In this document: piece by piece, positions 33,008 through 40,719 of the stretch
How positions within the stretch are numbered: the first letter of the stretch is position 1
Layout of the letters: every line of letters begins with the position of its first letter
Assembly: GCF_001514065.1 (NCBI RefSeq)
Contig: NZ_KQ948424.1
Location: 531,568-595,567 of the forward strand
Direction of reading: 5' to 3'
Source: Streptomyces antibioticus
Lineage (GTDB): Bacteria > Actinomycetota > Actinomycetes > Streptomycetales > Streptomycetaceae
Length of the DNA: 64,000 nucleotides
Position numbers and translations under genes: made by a program
Notes under the pieces: generated by a model
The model's input: only the letters and a program-made list of their open reading frames with translations
Told to the model about the DNA's origin: nothing
Database searches by the model: none

Positions 33008-34674
33008 CGGGCCTCGTCCTCCGGGGCGGATTCGGCGGCTGCTTCCGCGCCGTTCTCTACGTGCTCAAGGTGTCCGGATGCGGCACCGGTCATCGCGGAG
33101 CCGAGTTCCTCCGGGGTGATCGTCGCGGGGTTGGCGTCGGCGACCAGCCTGCCGTCGTAGATCACCCGCAGGGTGTCCGACAGGCCGATGAGCTCGTCCA
33201 GGTCGGCGGAGATCAGCAGCACCGCCAGGCCCTCGCGGCGGGCGTCGCGGATGCGGTCCCAGATCTGGGCCTGTGCGCCGACGTCCACACCGCGGGTGGG
33301 GTGGGCGGCGATCAGGAACTTCGGGTCGTGGCTCATCTCGCGGCCGACGATCAGCTTCTGCTGGTTGCCGCCGGACAGGGAGGCGGCGGTGACGTCGATG
33401 CCGGGGGTGCGGACGTCGTACTCCTCGACGATCCGGCGGGTGTCGGCCTGGGCGCCCTTGGGGTTGAGCCAGACGCCCTTGGCGTTGGGGGCCTCGGTGA
33501 CATGGCCGAGGATGCGGTTCTCCCAGAGGGGGGCCTCCAGGAGCAGGCCCTGGCGGTGGCGGTCCTCGGGGATGTAGCCGACGCCGGACTCGCGGCGCTT
33601 GCGGGTGGGCCAGGGGGTGATGTCCTCGCCGAGGAAGGCGATGCTGCCGGAGTCGGCGTTCTTGGTGCCGATCAGCGCGTCGATGAGCTCGGTCTGGCCG
33701 TTGCCCTCGACACCGGCGATGCCCATGACCTCACCGGCGTGGATGGTGAAGGTGACGTCGTCGAGGACCTTCTTGATCTCGCCGCCGGCTTCGACGAGGG
33801 AGCCGGGGCCGACGGGCTCGGCCTCGACGCCCATGGAGGCGCCGCCGCTGGCGTAGACGGTGAGGCCCTTGACCTCGATGACGGCCTTGTCGGTGACGGT
33901 CGACTCGGCGGTCTCGGGGGTGGGCAGTTCGCTGCCGACCATCATCTCGGCGAGCTGACGCGGGGTGGTCTCGGAGGGGACGGCCGTGCCCACGGTGGTG
34001 CCGCGCCGGATGACGGTGATGTCGTCGGCGACGGACAGCACCTCGCCCAGCTTGTGCGAGATGAAGATGACCGACAGGCCCTCGGACTTGAGCTCGCGCA
34101 GGTTGTCGAAGAGCGCGTCGACCTCCTGCGGCACGAGGACCGCGGTGGGCTCGTCGAGGATCAGGGTGCTGGCGCCCCGGTAGAGGACCTTGAGGATCTC
34201 GACGCGCTGGCGCTCGGCGACACCGAGGTCCTCGACGAGGACGTCGGGGCGCACGTTGAGCCCGTAGCGGTCGGAGATCTCCTTGATCTTCTTGCGGGCG
34301 CCGCCGCCGATGCCGTACAGCTTCTCGCTGCCCAGGACCACGTTCTCCAGGACGGTGAGGTTGTCGGCGAGCATGAAGTGCTGGTGGACCATGCCGATGC
34401 CGCGGGAGATGGCGTCGGCGGGGCTGCCGAAGGTCACCTGCGTGCCCGCGACCGCGATGGTGCCCTCGTCCGGCTTCTGCATGCCGTAGAGGATCTTCAT
34501 CAGGGTCGACTTGCCGGCGCCGTTCTCGCCGACGAGGGCGTGGACGGTGCCCTTTCGTACCGTCAGGTGGATGTCGTGGTTGGCGACGACACCCGGGAAC
34601 CGCTTGGTGATCCCCGCCAGCTCGACGGCGATCGTCGACTGATCGGTGAGCGGAGGGCTGCTGGTCGCGTCGAT
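33004..34674 (-). CDS. Nucleoside ABC transporter, duplicated ATP-binding protein with apparent ATC start
   Basis: About 556 residues with two ABC domains in tandem. Domain 1 has Walker A GENGAGKST, signature LGVAERQRVEILK and Walker B LILDEPTAVL. Domain 2 has the degenerate P loop GVEGNGQTEL, signature LSGGNQQK and Walker-B FLIAAHPTRGVD. This is the layout of YufO/NupA and RbsA-type ATPases. No ATG, GTG or TTG is in frame between the upstream stop (34726-34728) and the Met after domain 1 Walker A. AAGGAG lies 8 bases before an ATC at 34674, which is taken as the start. A sequencing indel is the alternative. Confidence 0.88.
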   Translation of the reverse strand: MDATSSPPLTDQSTIAVELAGITKRFPGVVANHDIHLTVRKGTVHALVGENGAGKSTLMKILYGMQKPDEGTIAVAGTQVTFGSPADAISRGIGMVHQHFMLADNLTVLENVVLGSEKLYGIGGGARKKIKEISDRYGLNVRPDVLVEDLGVAERQRVEILKVLYRGASTLILDEPTAVLVPQEVDALFDNLRELKSEGLSVIFISHKLGEVLSVADDITVIRRGTTVGTAVPSETTPRQLAEMMVGSELPTPETAESTVTDKAVIEVKGLTVYASGGASMGVEAEPVGPGSLVEAGGEIKKVLDDVTFTIHAGEVMGIAGVEGNGQTELIDALIGTKNADSGSIAFLGEDITPWPTRKRRESGVGYIPEDRHRQGLLLEAPLWENRILGHVTEAPNAKGVWLNPKGAQADTRRIVEEYDVRTPGIDVTAASLSGGNQQKLIVGREMSHDPKFLIAAHPTRGVDVGAQAQIWDRIRDARREGLAVLLISADLDELIGLSDTLRVIYDGRLVADANPATITPEELGSAMTGAASGHLEHVENGAEAAAESAPEDEAR

Positions 34675-34703
34675 GGCGCACTCTCCTTGTGGAAGGGGCC
34701 ACT

Positions 34704-34740
34704 CTACGCGCGTAGCGCCCCTGCTTTAAATAGTGCCCGG
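34704..34740 (-). promoter_or_regulatory. Operator palindrome and probable promoter of the nucleoside transporter operon
   Basis: The perfect CTACGCGCGTAG at 34704-34715 lies upstream of the ATPase gene. On the minus strand an AT-rich TATTTAAA stretch (about 34727-34734) precedes the palindrome and may be the -10. That would place the operator at or just past the transcription start, unlike the other sites. Confidence 0.7.
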
Positions 34741-34791
34741 ACCTGATCGTCCATTTTCGGCCAACGATCCGTTCCGAGCATTCTGCCGCGC

Positions 34792-34830
34792 GAACGGGGC
34801 GCGGAGAGCCATGGTCTCCGCACCCCGTTC
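34792..34830 (-). terminator. Hairpin terminator after the first BMP lipoprotein gene
   Basis: A 16-bp arm at 34792-34807 pairs with 34815-34830 with one mismatch (GAACGGGGCGCGGAGA arm), with a 7-base loop. It separates the lipoprotein gene from the downstream ABC operon promoter. Confidence 0.8.
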
Positions 34831-34889
34831 CGCGGCCGTAACGCTGCCATTACAGCGCTTATTTGGCCAAGGCCTGTGACCGGGTGGGG

Positions 34890-35936
34890 TCAGGAGGTCT
34901 TCACCTTGATGGAGCCGTCCTTGATGCCCGCGACGGCCTTCTCGATCGCGGCCTGGGTGTCCTTGTTGTCCGCGAAGACCGGGTTGGAGTTCGACAGGCT
35001 CACGCCGCCGTTGGAGAGGCTGCCGCGGATGACGCCGGTCTCCGGCTTGCCGTCCTCGACGGACTTGGCCAGGTCGTAGACCGCGCCCTCGACGTTCTTC
35101 ATGGCGGAGGTCAGGATCGAGGCCTTGTAGGCCTTGAGCGCGTCCTGCTTGTACTGGTCGGAGTCGACGCCGATCGCCCAGATCTTGTGGGCGTTGGCGG
35201 CCTTGATGACGCCCTGGCCGGACAGACCGGCGGCGGCGTAGACGACGTCCGCCTTGTCGTCGATCTGGCCCTCGGCGGCGGCCTCGCCCTTGTCCGGGCT
35301 GGAGAAGCCACCCTCGGCGGCGGTCTCGGTCAGGTACTGCGACTTGACCGTGACGCCCTTCTTGGTGTCCTCGACGCCCTGCTTGAAGCCGGCCTCGAAC
35401 TTGTGGATCAGCGGCACGTCCACACCGCCGATGAAGCCGACCACGTTGGTCTTGGTGGTCTTGGCGGCGGCGACGCCGGCCAGGTAGGAGGCCTGCTCCT
35501 CGGAGAAGACGAGGTCGGCGACGTTGTCGGCCTTGATCTGCTCGTCGTCGACGACGCCGAAGGTGGTCTTCGGGTACTTGGCCGCGACCTCCTTGACGGC
35601 GGGCGCGTAGGCGAAGCCGACACCGATGACCGGGTTGTAGCCCTGCTTGGCCAGGTTCTCCAGGCGCTGAGCCTTGTCCGCGTCCGACTCGCCGTCCTGC
35701 GGCTCGACGGCGTTGGACTTGTAACCGAACTCCTTGTCGGCCTTCTCCATGCCGGCGGTCGCGGCGTCGTTGAAGGACTGGTCGCCCTTGCCGCCGACGT
35801 CGTACGCCAGGGCGAGGCCCAGGTTCTTGCTGTCGCTGTTCGACGACTCGCTGGACGAGCTGCCGCACGCGGACGCGGTCAGGGCAAGGGCTGCGGTTGC
35901 AACGCCTGCAACCGTGATACGGGACACCCGGCGCAT
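34890..35936 (-). CDS. BMP-family nucleoside-binding lipoprotein A
   Basis: 348 residues from ATG 35936 with AAAGGAG upstream. A signal peptide with lipobox ASAC lipidates Cys24. The BMP/PnrA fold is complete: LALAYDVGGKGDQSFNDAA, PVIGVGFAYAPAVKEVAAKYP, ASYLAGVAAAKTTKTNVVGFIGG, GLSGQGVIKAA, WAIGVDSDQY. In PnrA-like proteins the DxSFN Asp/Phe/Asn residues hold the nucleoside, and they are kept here. It delivers ligand to the ABC transporter encoded just downstream. It is about 65% alike to its neighbour copy B by eye. Confidence 0.94.
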   Translation of the reverse strand: MRRVSRITVAGVATAALALTASACGSSSSESSNSDSKNLGLALAYDVGGKGDQSFNDAATAGMEKADKEFGYKSNAVEPQDGESDADKAQRLENLAKQGYNPVIGVGFAYAPAVKEVAAKYPKTTFGVVDDEQIKADNVADLVFSEEQASYLAGVAAAKTTKTNVVGFIGGVDVPLIHKFEAGFKQGVEDTKKGVTVKSQYLTETAAEGGFSSPDKGEAAAEGQIDDKADVVYAAAGLSGQGVIKAANAHKIWAIGVDSDQYKQDALKAYKASILTSAMKNVEGAVYDLAKSVEDGKPETGVIRGSLSNGGVSLSNSNPVFADNKDTQAAIEKAVAGIKDGSIKVKTS

Positions 35937-35987
35937 GGAACGAGACTCCTTTGTGCAAGCGCCCAAACCAGGCGCTGGTTCCGCCGC

Positions 35988-36003
35988 AGCGTAACGCGCG
36001 TAG
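35988..36003 (-). promoter_or_regulatory. Variant operator overlapping -10 of BMP lipoprotein A
   Basis: On the minus strand CTACGCGCGTTA (36003-35992) keeps one arm of the shared palindrome. It runs directly into TACGCT (35993-35988), a TAnnnT -10 box. The operator thus overlaps the -10. The leader to the ATG is about 45 bases. Confidence 0.72.
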
Positions 36004-36081
36004 ACCAGACGGAAAACCCCTTCTGTCCGGTCCGTTATCGAGCTGTGGCCACAGATGCAACACAGACTACGGACAGCAGTA

Positions 36082-36285
36082 CGCCCCTTGCGGGAGGCAA
36101 GGGGCGGGCGTCGAATTCGCGCCGTCCGCCCGAAGGGCGGGCCCTGCCGAGCCTGGTGCGTGCGATCGCAAGGCGCCGGGGCGTCCTCGTGGCGGAGCCA
36201 CGTGGGCGGTCCGGCAACGCGGCGAGCGTGCGTGCCAGGCTCGGCGGGGCAGGCGGGAATTCGACGCCCGCCCCTTCAGGGGCGT
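36082..36285. repeat. Long inverted-repeat element between the two BMP genes
   Basis: A perfect 20-bp inverted repeat (AAGGGGCGGGCGTCGAATTC at 36099-36118; complement at 36257-36276) encloses 138 bases. Inner arms continue to pair imperfectly (GCCTGG with CCAGGC, GTGCGTGCGA with GCGTGCGTGC). Each outer end has its own small hairpin (36082-36106; about 36270-36285). No open frame fits it. It could be a MITE or a very long terminator. Confidence 0.75.
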
Positions 36286-36336
36286 ATGAGCTGCAAGGGC
36301 GCCCGGGCGGGCGTATCCGGGGGTCCCAGTGGGGCC

Positions 36337-37419
36337 TTAGTCGGTGGTCTTGACCGTGACCTTGCCGTCGATGATGTCCTGCTTGGCCTTGTCCACGGCC
36401 GCGACGACATCCGTCATGGCCTTGTACTTCGGGTTGGAGTCGGCGAAGCCGACGCCGCCGGACTTCAGGTCGCCGCGCTGGACGCCGGTGAGGGGCTTGC
36501 CCTCGTAGACGGACTTGGCGAGGTCGTAGACCGCGCCGCCGACGTTCTTGAGGGCCGAGCCGAGGATGTAGTCCTTGTAGCTCTTCAGCGCGCTCTGGTT
36601 GTACTGGTCGGAGTCCACGCCGATGGCCCACACCTTCTTGGAGGCGGCCTCGGAGATCACGCCCTGGCCGGAGAGACCGGCGGCGTGGTAGATGACGTCG
36701 GCGCCCTTCTCGATCTGGCCGCTGGCCGCCGCCTTGCCCTTGTCAGGGCTGGAGAAACCGCCCTCGGCCGGGGTCTCGGTCAGGTACTGCGACTCGATCT
36801 TGATCTTCGGGTCGACGGACTGGACGCCCTGCTTGAAGCCCGCGCCGAACTTGTGGATCAGCGGGATGTCCACGCCGCCGATGAAGCCGACGTGCTTGGC
36901 CTTGGAGGCCTTGGCGGCGGCGACGCCCGCGAGGTAGGAGGCCTGCTCCTCGGAGAAGACCATGTCGGCGACGTTGGCGGCCTTGACCTGCTCGTCGTCG
37001 ATGACGCCGAACGTGATCTTCGGGTACTTCGCGGCGACCTCCTTCACCGCCGGCGCGTAGATGTAACCGACGCCGATGATGGGGTTGTAGCCGGCCTTGG
37101 CGAGCTGCTCCAGGCGCTGGACCTTGTCCGCGTCGGACTCGCCGTCCTGCGGCTCGATGTCCCGGCCGCCGATCTTGAATTCCTTCTCGGCCTTCTCGAA
37201 GCCGGCGTAGGCGGCGTCGTTGAAGGACTGGTCGCCCTTGCCGCCGATGTCGTACGCGAGCCCGATGCCCTTGCCCGAGTACTTGCCGTCCGCCGAGGTG
37301 GACGCCTTGTCACTGTCGGCCTTGGTGCTGGACTCGCCGCACCCGACAGCCGTGAGGGCGATGACCGACGCGGCCACCACTGCTTGAGAGAACCTGGTCC
37401 TCCGAGATATCCGACGCAC
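36337..37419 (-). CDS. BMP-family nucleoside-binding lipoprotein B
   Basis: 360 residues from GTG 37419 with GAAGGGG upstream. Lipobox TAVGC lipidates Cys27. It has the same BMP segments as copy A (LAYDIGGKGDQSFNDAAYAG, PIIGVGYIYAPAVKEVA, GFIGGVDIPLIHKFGAGFKQ, WAIGVDSDQYNQ). The two are tandem paralogues with separate promoters bearing the same variant operator. Different ligand ranges for a shared transporter are plausible. The 5' end of its promoter region is at 37501-37516. Confidence 0.94.
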   Translation of the reverse strand: MRRISRRTRFSQAVVAASVIALTAVGCGESSTKADSDKASTSADGKYSGKGIGLAYDIGGKGDQSFNDAAYAGFEKAEKEFKIGGRDIEPQDGESDADKVQRLEQLAKAGYNPIIGVGYIYAPAVKEVAAKYPKITFGVIDDEQVKAANVADMVFSEEQASYLAGVAAAKASKAKHVGFIGGVDIPLIHKFGAGFKQGVQSVDPKIKIESQYLTETPAEGGFSSPDKGKAAASGQIEKGADVIYHAAGLSGQGVISEAASKKVWAIGVDSDQYNQSALKSYKDYILGSALKNVGGAVYDLAKSVYEGKPLTGVQRGDLKSGGVGFADSNPKYKAMTDVVAAVDKAKQDIIDGKVTVKTTD

Positions 37420-37500
37420 AGCAAGCACCCCTTCATCCCCACGGCACCGTCCTACGGCCCCGCATCCCCAATGTGCCGCCAACGGTGGCGATTTCGGCGC

Positions 37501-37516
37501 ACAGTAACGCGCGTAG
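37501..37516 (-). promoter_or_regulatory. Variant operator overlapping -10 of BMP lipoprotein B
   Basis: CTACGCGCGTTA (37516-37505 on the minus strand) is followed without a gap by TACTGT (37506-37501), a TAnnnT -10 box. The layout is the same as for copy A. Confidence 0.72.
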
Positions 37517-37616
37517 AAGGGGAGGGGAACGGGGTTTCTCGTGGCCGTTATCGAACCGTGCCGACATCGGGTTACGTTCGCGAGAACCCGGTTACGCACG
37601 GGTGACACAAGGGGAC

Positions 37617-37654
37617 GAAGGGGCACCAAAGGTGATGTCGGACCGGTGCCCCTT
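37617..37654 (-). terminator. Hairpin terminator after M20 peptidase gene
   Basis: GAAGGGGCACC (37617-37627) pairs perfectly with GGTGCCCCTTC (37644-37654) across a 16-base loop. It lies just past the M20 stop at 37694 and before the BMP copy B promoter. Confidence 0.75.
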
Positions 37655-37693
37655 CACAAGATCTTTCCGCTACGGCGTGGTTCGTGCACGGCC

Positions 37694-38914
37694 TCAGGAG
37701 GCGCCGTCGAGCAGCGCGGCCGCGGTGAACATCTCCACGCCCACCGTGATGGCCGACTCGTCGGCGTCGAAGTCGCCCTGGTGGAGGTCGCGGACGGTCC
37801 GCTCGCCGGGGGTGCGGACGCCGAGGCGGGCCATGGCGCCCGGGACGTGCTCCAGGTACCAGGAGAAGTCCTCGCCGCCGAGGCTCTGCTCGGTGCCCTC
37901 GACGGACTGCGCCCCGCGCCGCGCGCTCATGGCGTCCCGCAGCAGCTCGGTGACCTCGGGGTCGTTGACGACGGGCGGGACGCCCCGGACGTAGTTGATC
38001 TCGGACTTGGCGCGGTGCAGATTGGCGATCTCGTCGATCGCGGCGACGACGATGTCGGGCGCCTGCCGCCAGGCGTCCAGGTCCAGGCAGCGCACGGTTC
38101 CGGACAGCTCGGCGTGCTGCGGGATGACGTTGGGCGCGTGGCCGGATTCGATGCGTCCCCAGGTCAGGGCGAGTCCGCTACGGCTGTCGACGCGCCGGGC
38201 GACCACGGCCGGCACGTCGACGACGACGCGGGCGGCGGCGGTGACCAGGTCGGTGGTGAGGTGCGGCCGGGCAGTGTGGCCGCCGGGGCCGTCCAGGGAG
38301 ACCTCCAGCCGGTCGCAGGCCGAGGTGATGGCGCCGGTGCGCAGACCGATCCGCCCGGCGTCGACCCTCGGGTCGCAGTGCACGGCGATGATCTTGCCGA
38401 CCCCGTCGAGGACGCCGCACTCGATGGCGTCGGCGGCGCCGCCGGGGAGCACCTCCTCGGCGGGCTGGAAGAGCAGCCGCACGGGCCGGGGCAGCCGGCC
38501 CTGCCGGTGCAGATCGGCGAGGACGAGTCCGGCGCCGAGCACCACGGTCGTGTGCACGTCGTGCCCGCACGCGTGCGCCCGGTCGGGCACGGTGGAGCGG
38601 TACGCGCACTCACTCTTCGTGTCCGGAATGGGCAGGGCGTCGATGTCGGCACGGAGCGCGAGCATCGGCTTGCCGCCGTCCCACTCACCGATGTCACAGA
38701 TGAGCCCGGTGCCTACGGGGAGGACCCGGGGGTGCAGCCCGGCCTTCTCGAGCCGCGCCTTGATGGCCGCGGTCGTGCGGAACTCCTGATTGCCGAGTTC
38801 GGGGTGCATGTGCAAGTCGCGTCGGAACGCGACGAGTTCGGCACGCAGGCTCTCGGGCAGCGTGCCGGGAAGCACGGCTTCCCCGACTGGTTCGGCCTCG
38901 GACTCTTGGGACAT
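37694..38914 (-). CDS. M20-family metallo-amidohydrolase
   Basis: 406 residues from ATG 38914; a GTG at 38926 is possible. The M20D/hippurate hydrolase pattern is present: FRRDLHMHPELGNQEFRT at the N-terminus, LRADIDALPI, the metal Cys/His in AHACGHDVHTTVVLGAG, Glu-Glu FQPAEEVLPGG, the dimerisation lid GPGGHTARPH and final GGEDFSWYLEHVPG. Members cleave N-acyl amino acids or related amides. It has no obvious link to the nucleoside genes beside it and its own 430-base upstream region. Confidence 0.92.
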   Translation of the reverse strand: MSQESEAEPVGEAVLPGTLPESLRAELVAFRRDLHMHPELGNQEFRTTAAIKARLEKAGLHPRVLPVGTGLICDIGEWDGGKPMLALRADIDALPIPDTKSECAYRSTVPDRAHACGHDVHTTVVLGAGLVLADLHRQGRLPRPVRLLFQPAEEVLPGGAADAIECGVLDGVGKIIAVHCDPRVDAGRIGLRTGAITSACDRLEVSLDGPGGHTARPHLTTDLVTAAARVVVDVPAVVARRVDSRSGLALTWGRIESGHAPNVIPQHAELSGTVRCLDLDAWRQAPDIVVAAIDEIANLHRAKSEINYVRGVPPVVNDPEVTELLRDAMSARRGAQSVEGTEQSLGGEDFSWYLEHVPGAMARLGVRTPGERTVRDLHQGDFDADESAITVGVEMFTAAALLDGAS

Positions 38915-39358
38915 CAATTGCTTCACCCTCTGAAGGGTAGGACGCCCGGGTGGCCAACTGACCCTCGATCAACAAAAGTTCAACCCGTTAGGGGAAGAAA
39001 ATCTGGCCGCTGGGCGCATACGTATCGGCTTGGATGGGTAAACTCGCCCGGCTTTCCGGCCGGATGGATCTTGGCGATCCGCGTCGATCGCCGTCGGTCC
39101 ACGGAGCGTGACCGGCGGCTGACCTGCGAATGCCTTGATCGAAGGCTTTCCGGCCACATCCGTCACTCACCCACTCCTCCTGGGATACCACGTCGCGACC
39201 CCGCCCCGTCGGCCTTGTTCACCTGTCGGGACCGCATCACGCCAGGAATCCACCCTGCCTCCACCGAGACGCTTGTTCCGGTCCCGGAATCATCACCGCC
39301 GCGCGACGTTTCCGCCACGCGGGGTGACGATCCGGTGGGACCGGGGCACGCTCCGGGC
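38915..39358. other. Intergenic region, no gene recognised
   Basis: About 440 bases between divergent genes. Bases 38960-39060 are richer in A/T than the surroundings (AGTTCAACCCGTTAGGGG, GAAGAAAATCTGG), as expected for promoters. Short open frames on both strands here have neither ribosome sites nor a family match. Confidence 0.5.
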
Positions 39359-39667
39359 ATGACGATCACGACGGCGCCCCCTCTGGCGGACGGCTGGCAG
39401 GCGTGCGGCTGCGGCGAGGAGAAGATCCCGGGCCTGCTGGCGAGGATCGGCTTCTACGGCACGGTGGGTCTGGGCCTGGCGACGCTGGTCCTGATGATCG
39501 CGGCGGGGTGGGTGCTGGGGGCGGTGGTGTGGCTGGTACGACGGAGGCGGGACCGGTCCGTGCCGGACGAGGAGCGCGGCCCGGCTGGGCTGGCGGGGTT
39601 CACCTGGACGGCGGACGGGGAGGGCGCTCCGTCGGTCACAGCTCCACCCACTCCCCCAGCTCGGTGA
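39359..39667 (+). CDS. Small single-pass membrane protein
   Basis: 102 residues. One clear membrane helix (about residues 33-58, VGLGLATLVLMIAAGWVLGAVVWLV) is followed by a positively charged stop-transfer RRRRDR and a short acidic/polar tail. An N-terminal CGCGEE motif precedes the helix. No family is recognised. Its last 32 bases are antisense to the end of the Imm1-like gene. It is probably a real gene because of the sharp helix and charge pattern, but no strong ribosome site is seen. Confidence 0.55.
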   Translation: MTITTAPPLADGWQACGCGEEKIPGLLARIGFYGTVGLGLATLVLMIAAGWVLGAVVWLVRRRRDRSVPDEERGPAGLAGFTWTADGEGAPSVTAPPTPPAR

Positions 39668-39959
39668 ACGACCCGGTCCGGACGAAGCTCTGCACGACAT
39701 CCCACGCGTGGTCGGCACCCATGACGAAGTACCCCGTGAAGATCGCCAGTTCGTCCAGGACCGGGACCTCGACCGTCTCTCCCCACGGCACGGTGCCGTC
39801 CCCGACGAGCAGGGACACGGTCTCCTCGTCGGTGAAGAGGTGCACGACCGCGTGCCCGGCCCGGAAGGCCAAGGTCAGACAGGGGTACGTACCGCCGCCC
39901 GGCGGGCCCACTTCCAGATGTCCCTGACCGCGGGAACGCAGCCGGCTGAAGTCGTCCAT
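39636..39959 (-). CDS. Imm1-like immunity protein family member
   Basis: 107 residues. The pattern of strands (TYPCLTLAFRAGHAVVHLF, then SLLVGDG), the acidic middle and the ending DHAWDVVQSFVRTGSFTELGEWVEL match the shape of Imm1 immunity proteins, whose C-terminus is typically a helix followed by a W/V-rich strand. Imm1 proteins neutralise polymorphic-toxin deaminases or nucleases. No toxin gene is adjacent, so this is an orphan or the resemblance is only structural. A longer start at about 40007 is possible. Confidence 0.6.
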   Translation of the reverse strand: MDDFSRLRSRGQGHLEVGPPGGGTYPCLTLAFRAGHAVVHLFTDEETVSLLVGDGTVPWGETVEVPVLDELAIFTGYFVMGADHAWDVVQSFVRTGSFTELGEWVEL

Positions 39960-40046
39960 CCGCGCCGCCTCTCCCGCACCGCATCCTTCCCGAACAGGCC
40001 CCATCATCTTCACCCCTCTGTCGTGGCCCGTCGCTAGGGTGCCCCC

Positions 40047-40706
40047 ATGACCGCCGAGCTCCCCGATTTCATACGGGCCACCAGTGCCGCGTACGACACG
40101 ATCGCCGACGACTATGCCGAGCAGTGTGCGGACTGGTCCGGCATCCACACCTTTGACCGGGCCCTGATCAGTGGATTCGCGGAGTTGGTGAAGGAGCGGG
40201 GGCGGGAGCCGGTCGCCGATGTGGGGAGTGGGCCGGGGGTGGTGACCGCCCGGCTGCACGCGCTCGGGGTGCCGGTGTTCGGGATCGATGTCTCGTCGCG
40301 GATGGTGGCGAAGGCCCGGAAGACCTATCCCGAGCTCCGGTTCCATCTCGGGTCCATGACGGCCCTCGACCTGCCGGACGGCACGCTCGGCGGGATCGCC
40401 GCGCTGTACTCGGTCATTCATGTGCCGGATGATCAACTCCCCGGGGTGTTCCAGGAGTTCCGGCGCGTCCTCGCGCCCGGCGGGTATCTGCTGCTCGCCT
40501 TCCAGTACGACGAGGAGAGCGATCACCTGCATCTCGACGAGCGGTTCGGGCATTCCATCTCGCTCGACTACTACTGGCGCAGGCCGGAGGACGTCGTCGA
40601 GCTGCTCACCGCCGCCGGGCTCCAGCTGCACAGCCGTACCGTGCGCGAGCCCCAGGGGCAGGAGAAGTACCGGAAGGCCTACGTCCTCGCCCGCAAGGAC
40701 GGCTAG
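40047..40706 (+). CDS. Class I SAM-dependent methyltransferase
   Basis: 219 residues. Motif I is VADVGSGPGVVTARLHALG (residues about 55-73), followed by GIDVSSRMVAKARK (motif II Asp binding SAM ribose), the LGSMTALDLPDGTLGGI acidic loop and RVLAPGGYLLLAF (motif III region), the classic Methyltransf_11/25 order. YYWRRPEDVVELLTAAG towards the end is the substrate-side helix. The substrate is unknown. It is convergent with the glycosyltransferase at 40720, leaving 13 bases between stops. Confidence 0.9.
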   Translation: MTAELPDFIRATSAAYDTIADDYAEQCADWSGIHTFDRALISGFAELVKERGREPVADVGSGPGVVTARLHALGVPVFGIDVSSRMVAKARKTYPELRFHLGSMTALDLPDGTLGGIAALYSVIHVPDDQLPGVFQEFRRVLAPGGYLLLAFQYDEESDHLHLDERFGHSISLDYYWRRPEDVVELLTAAGLQLHSRTVREPQGQEKYRKAYVLARKDG

Positions 40707-40719
40707 GTCCTCACCGGCG

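Noticed and set aside
33004-34500. ATPase starting at the first ATG (34500)
   Set aside because: That start would remove the first Walker A loop, whereas the frame upstream encodes a normal ATPase N-terminus; ATC at 34674 fits better.
38969-39369. Short open frames in the M20 upstream region
   Set aside because: No ribosome sites, no conserved segments, and they overlap a probable promoter region.
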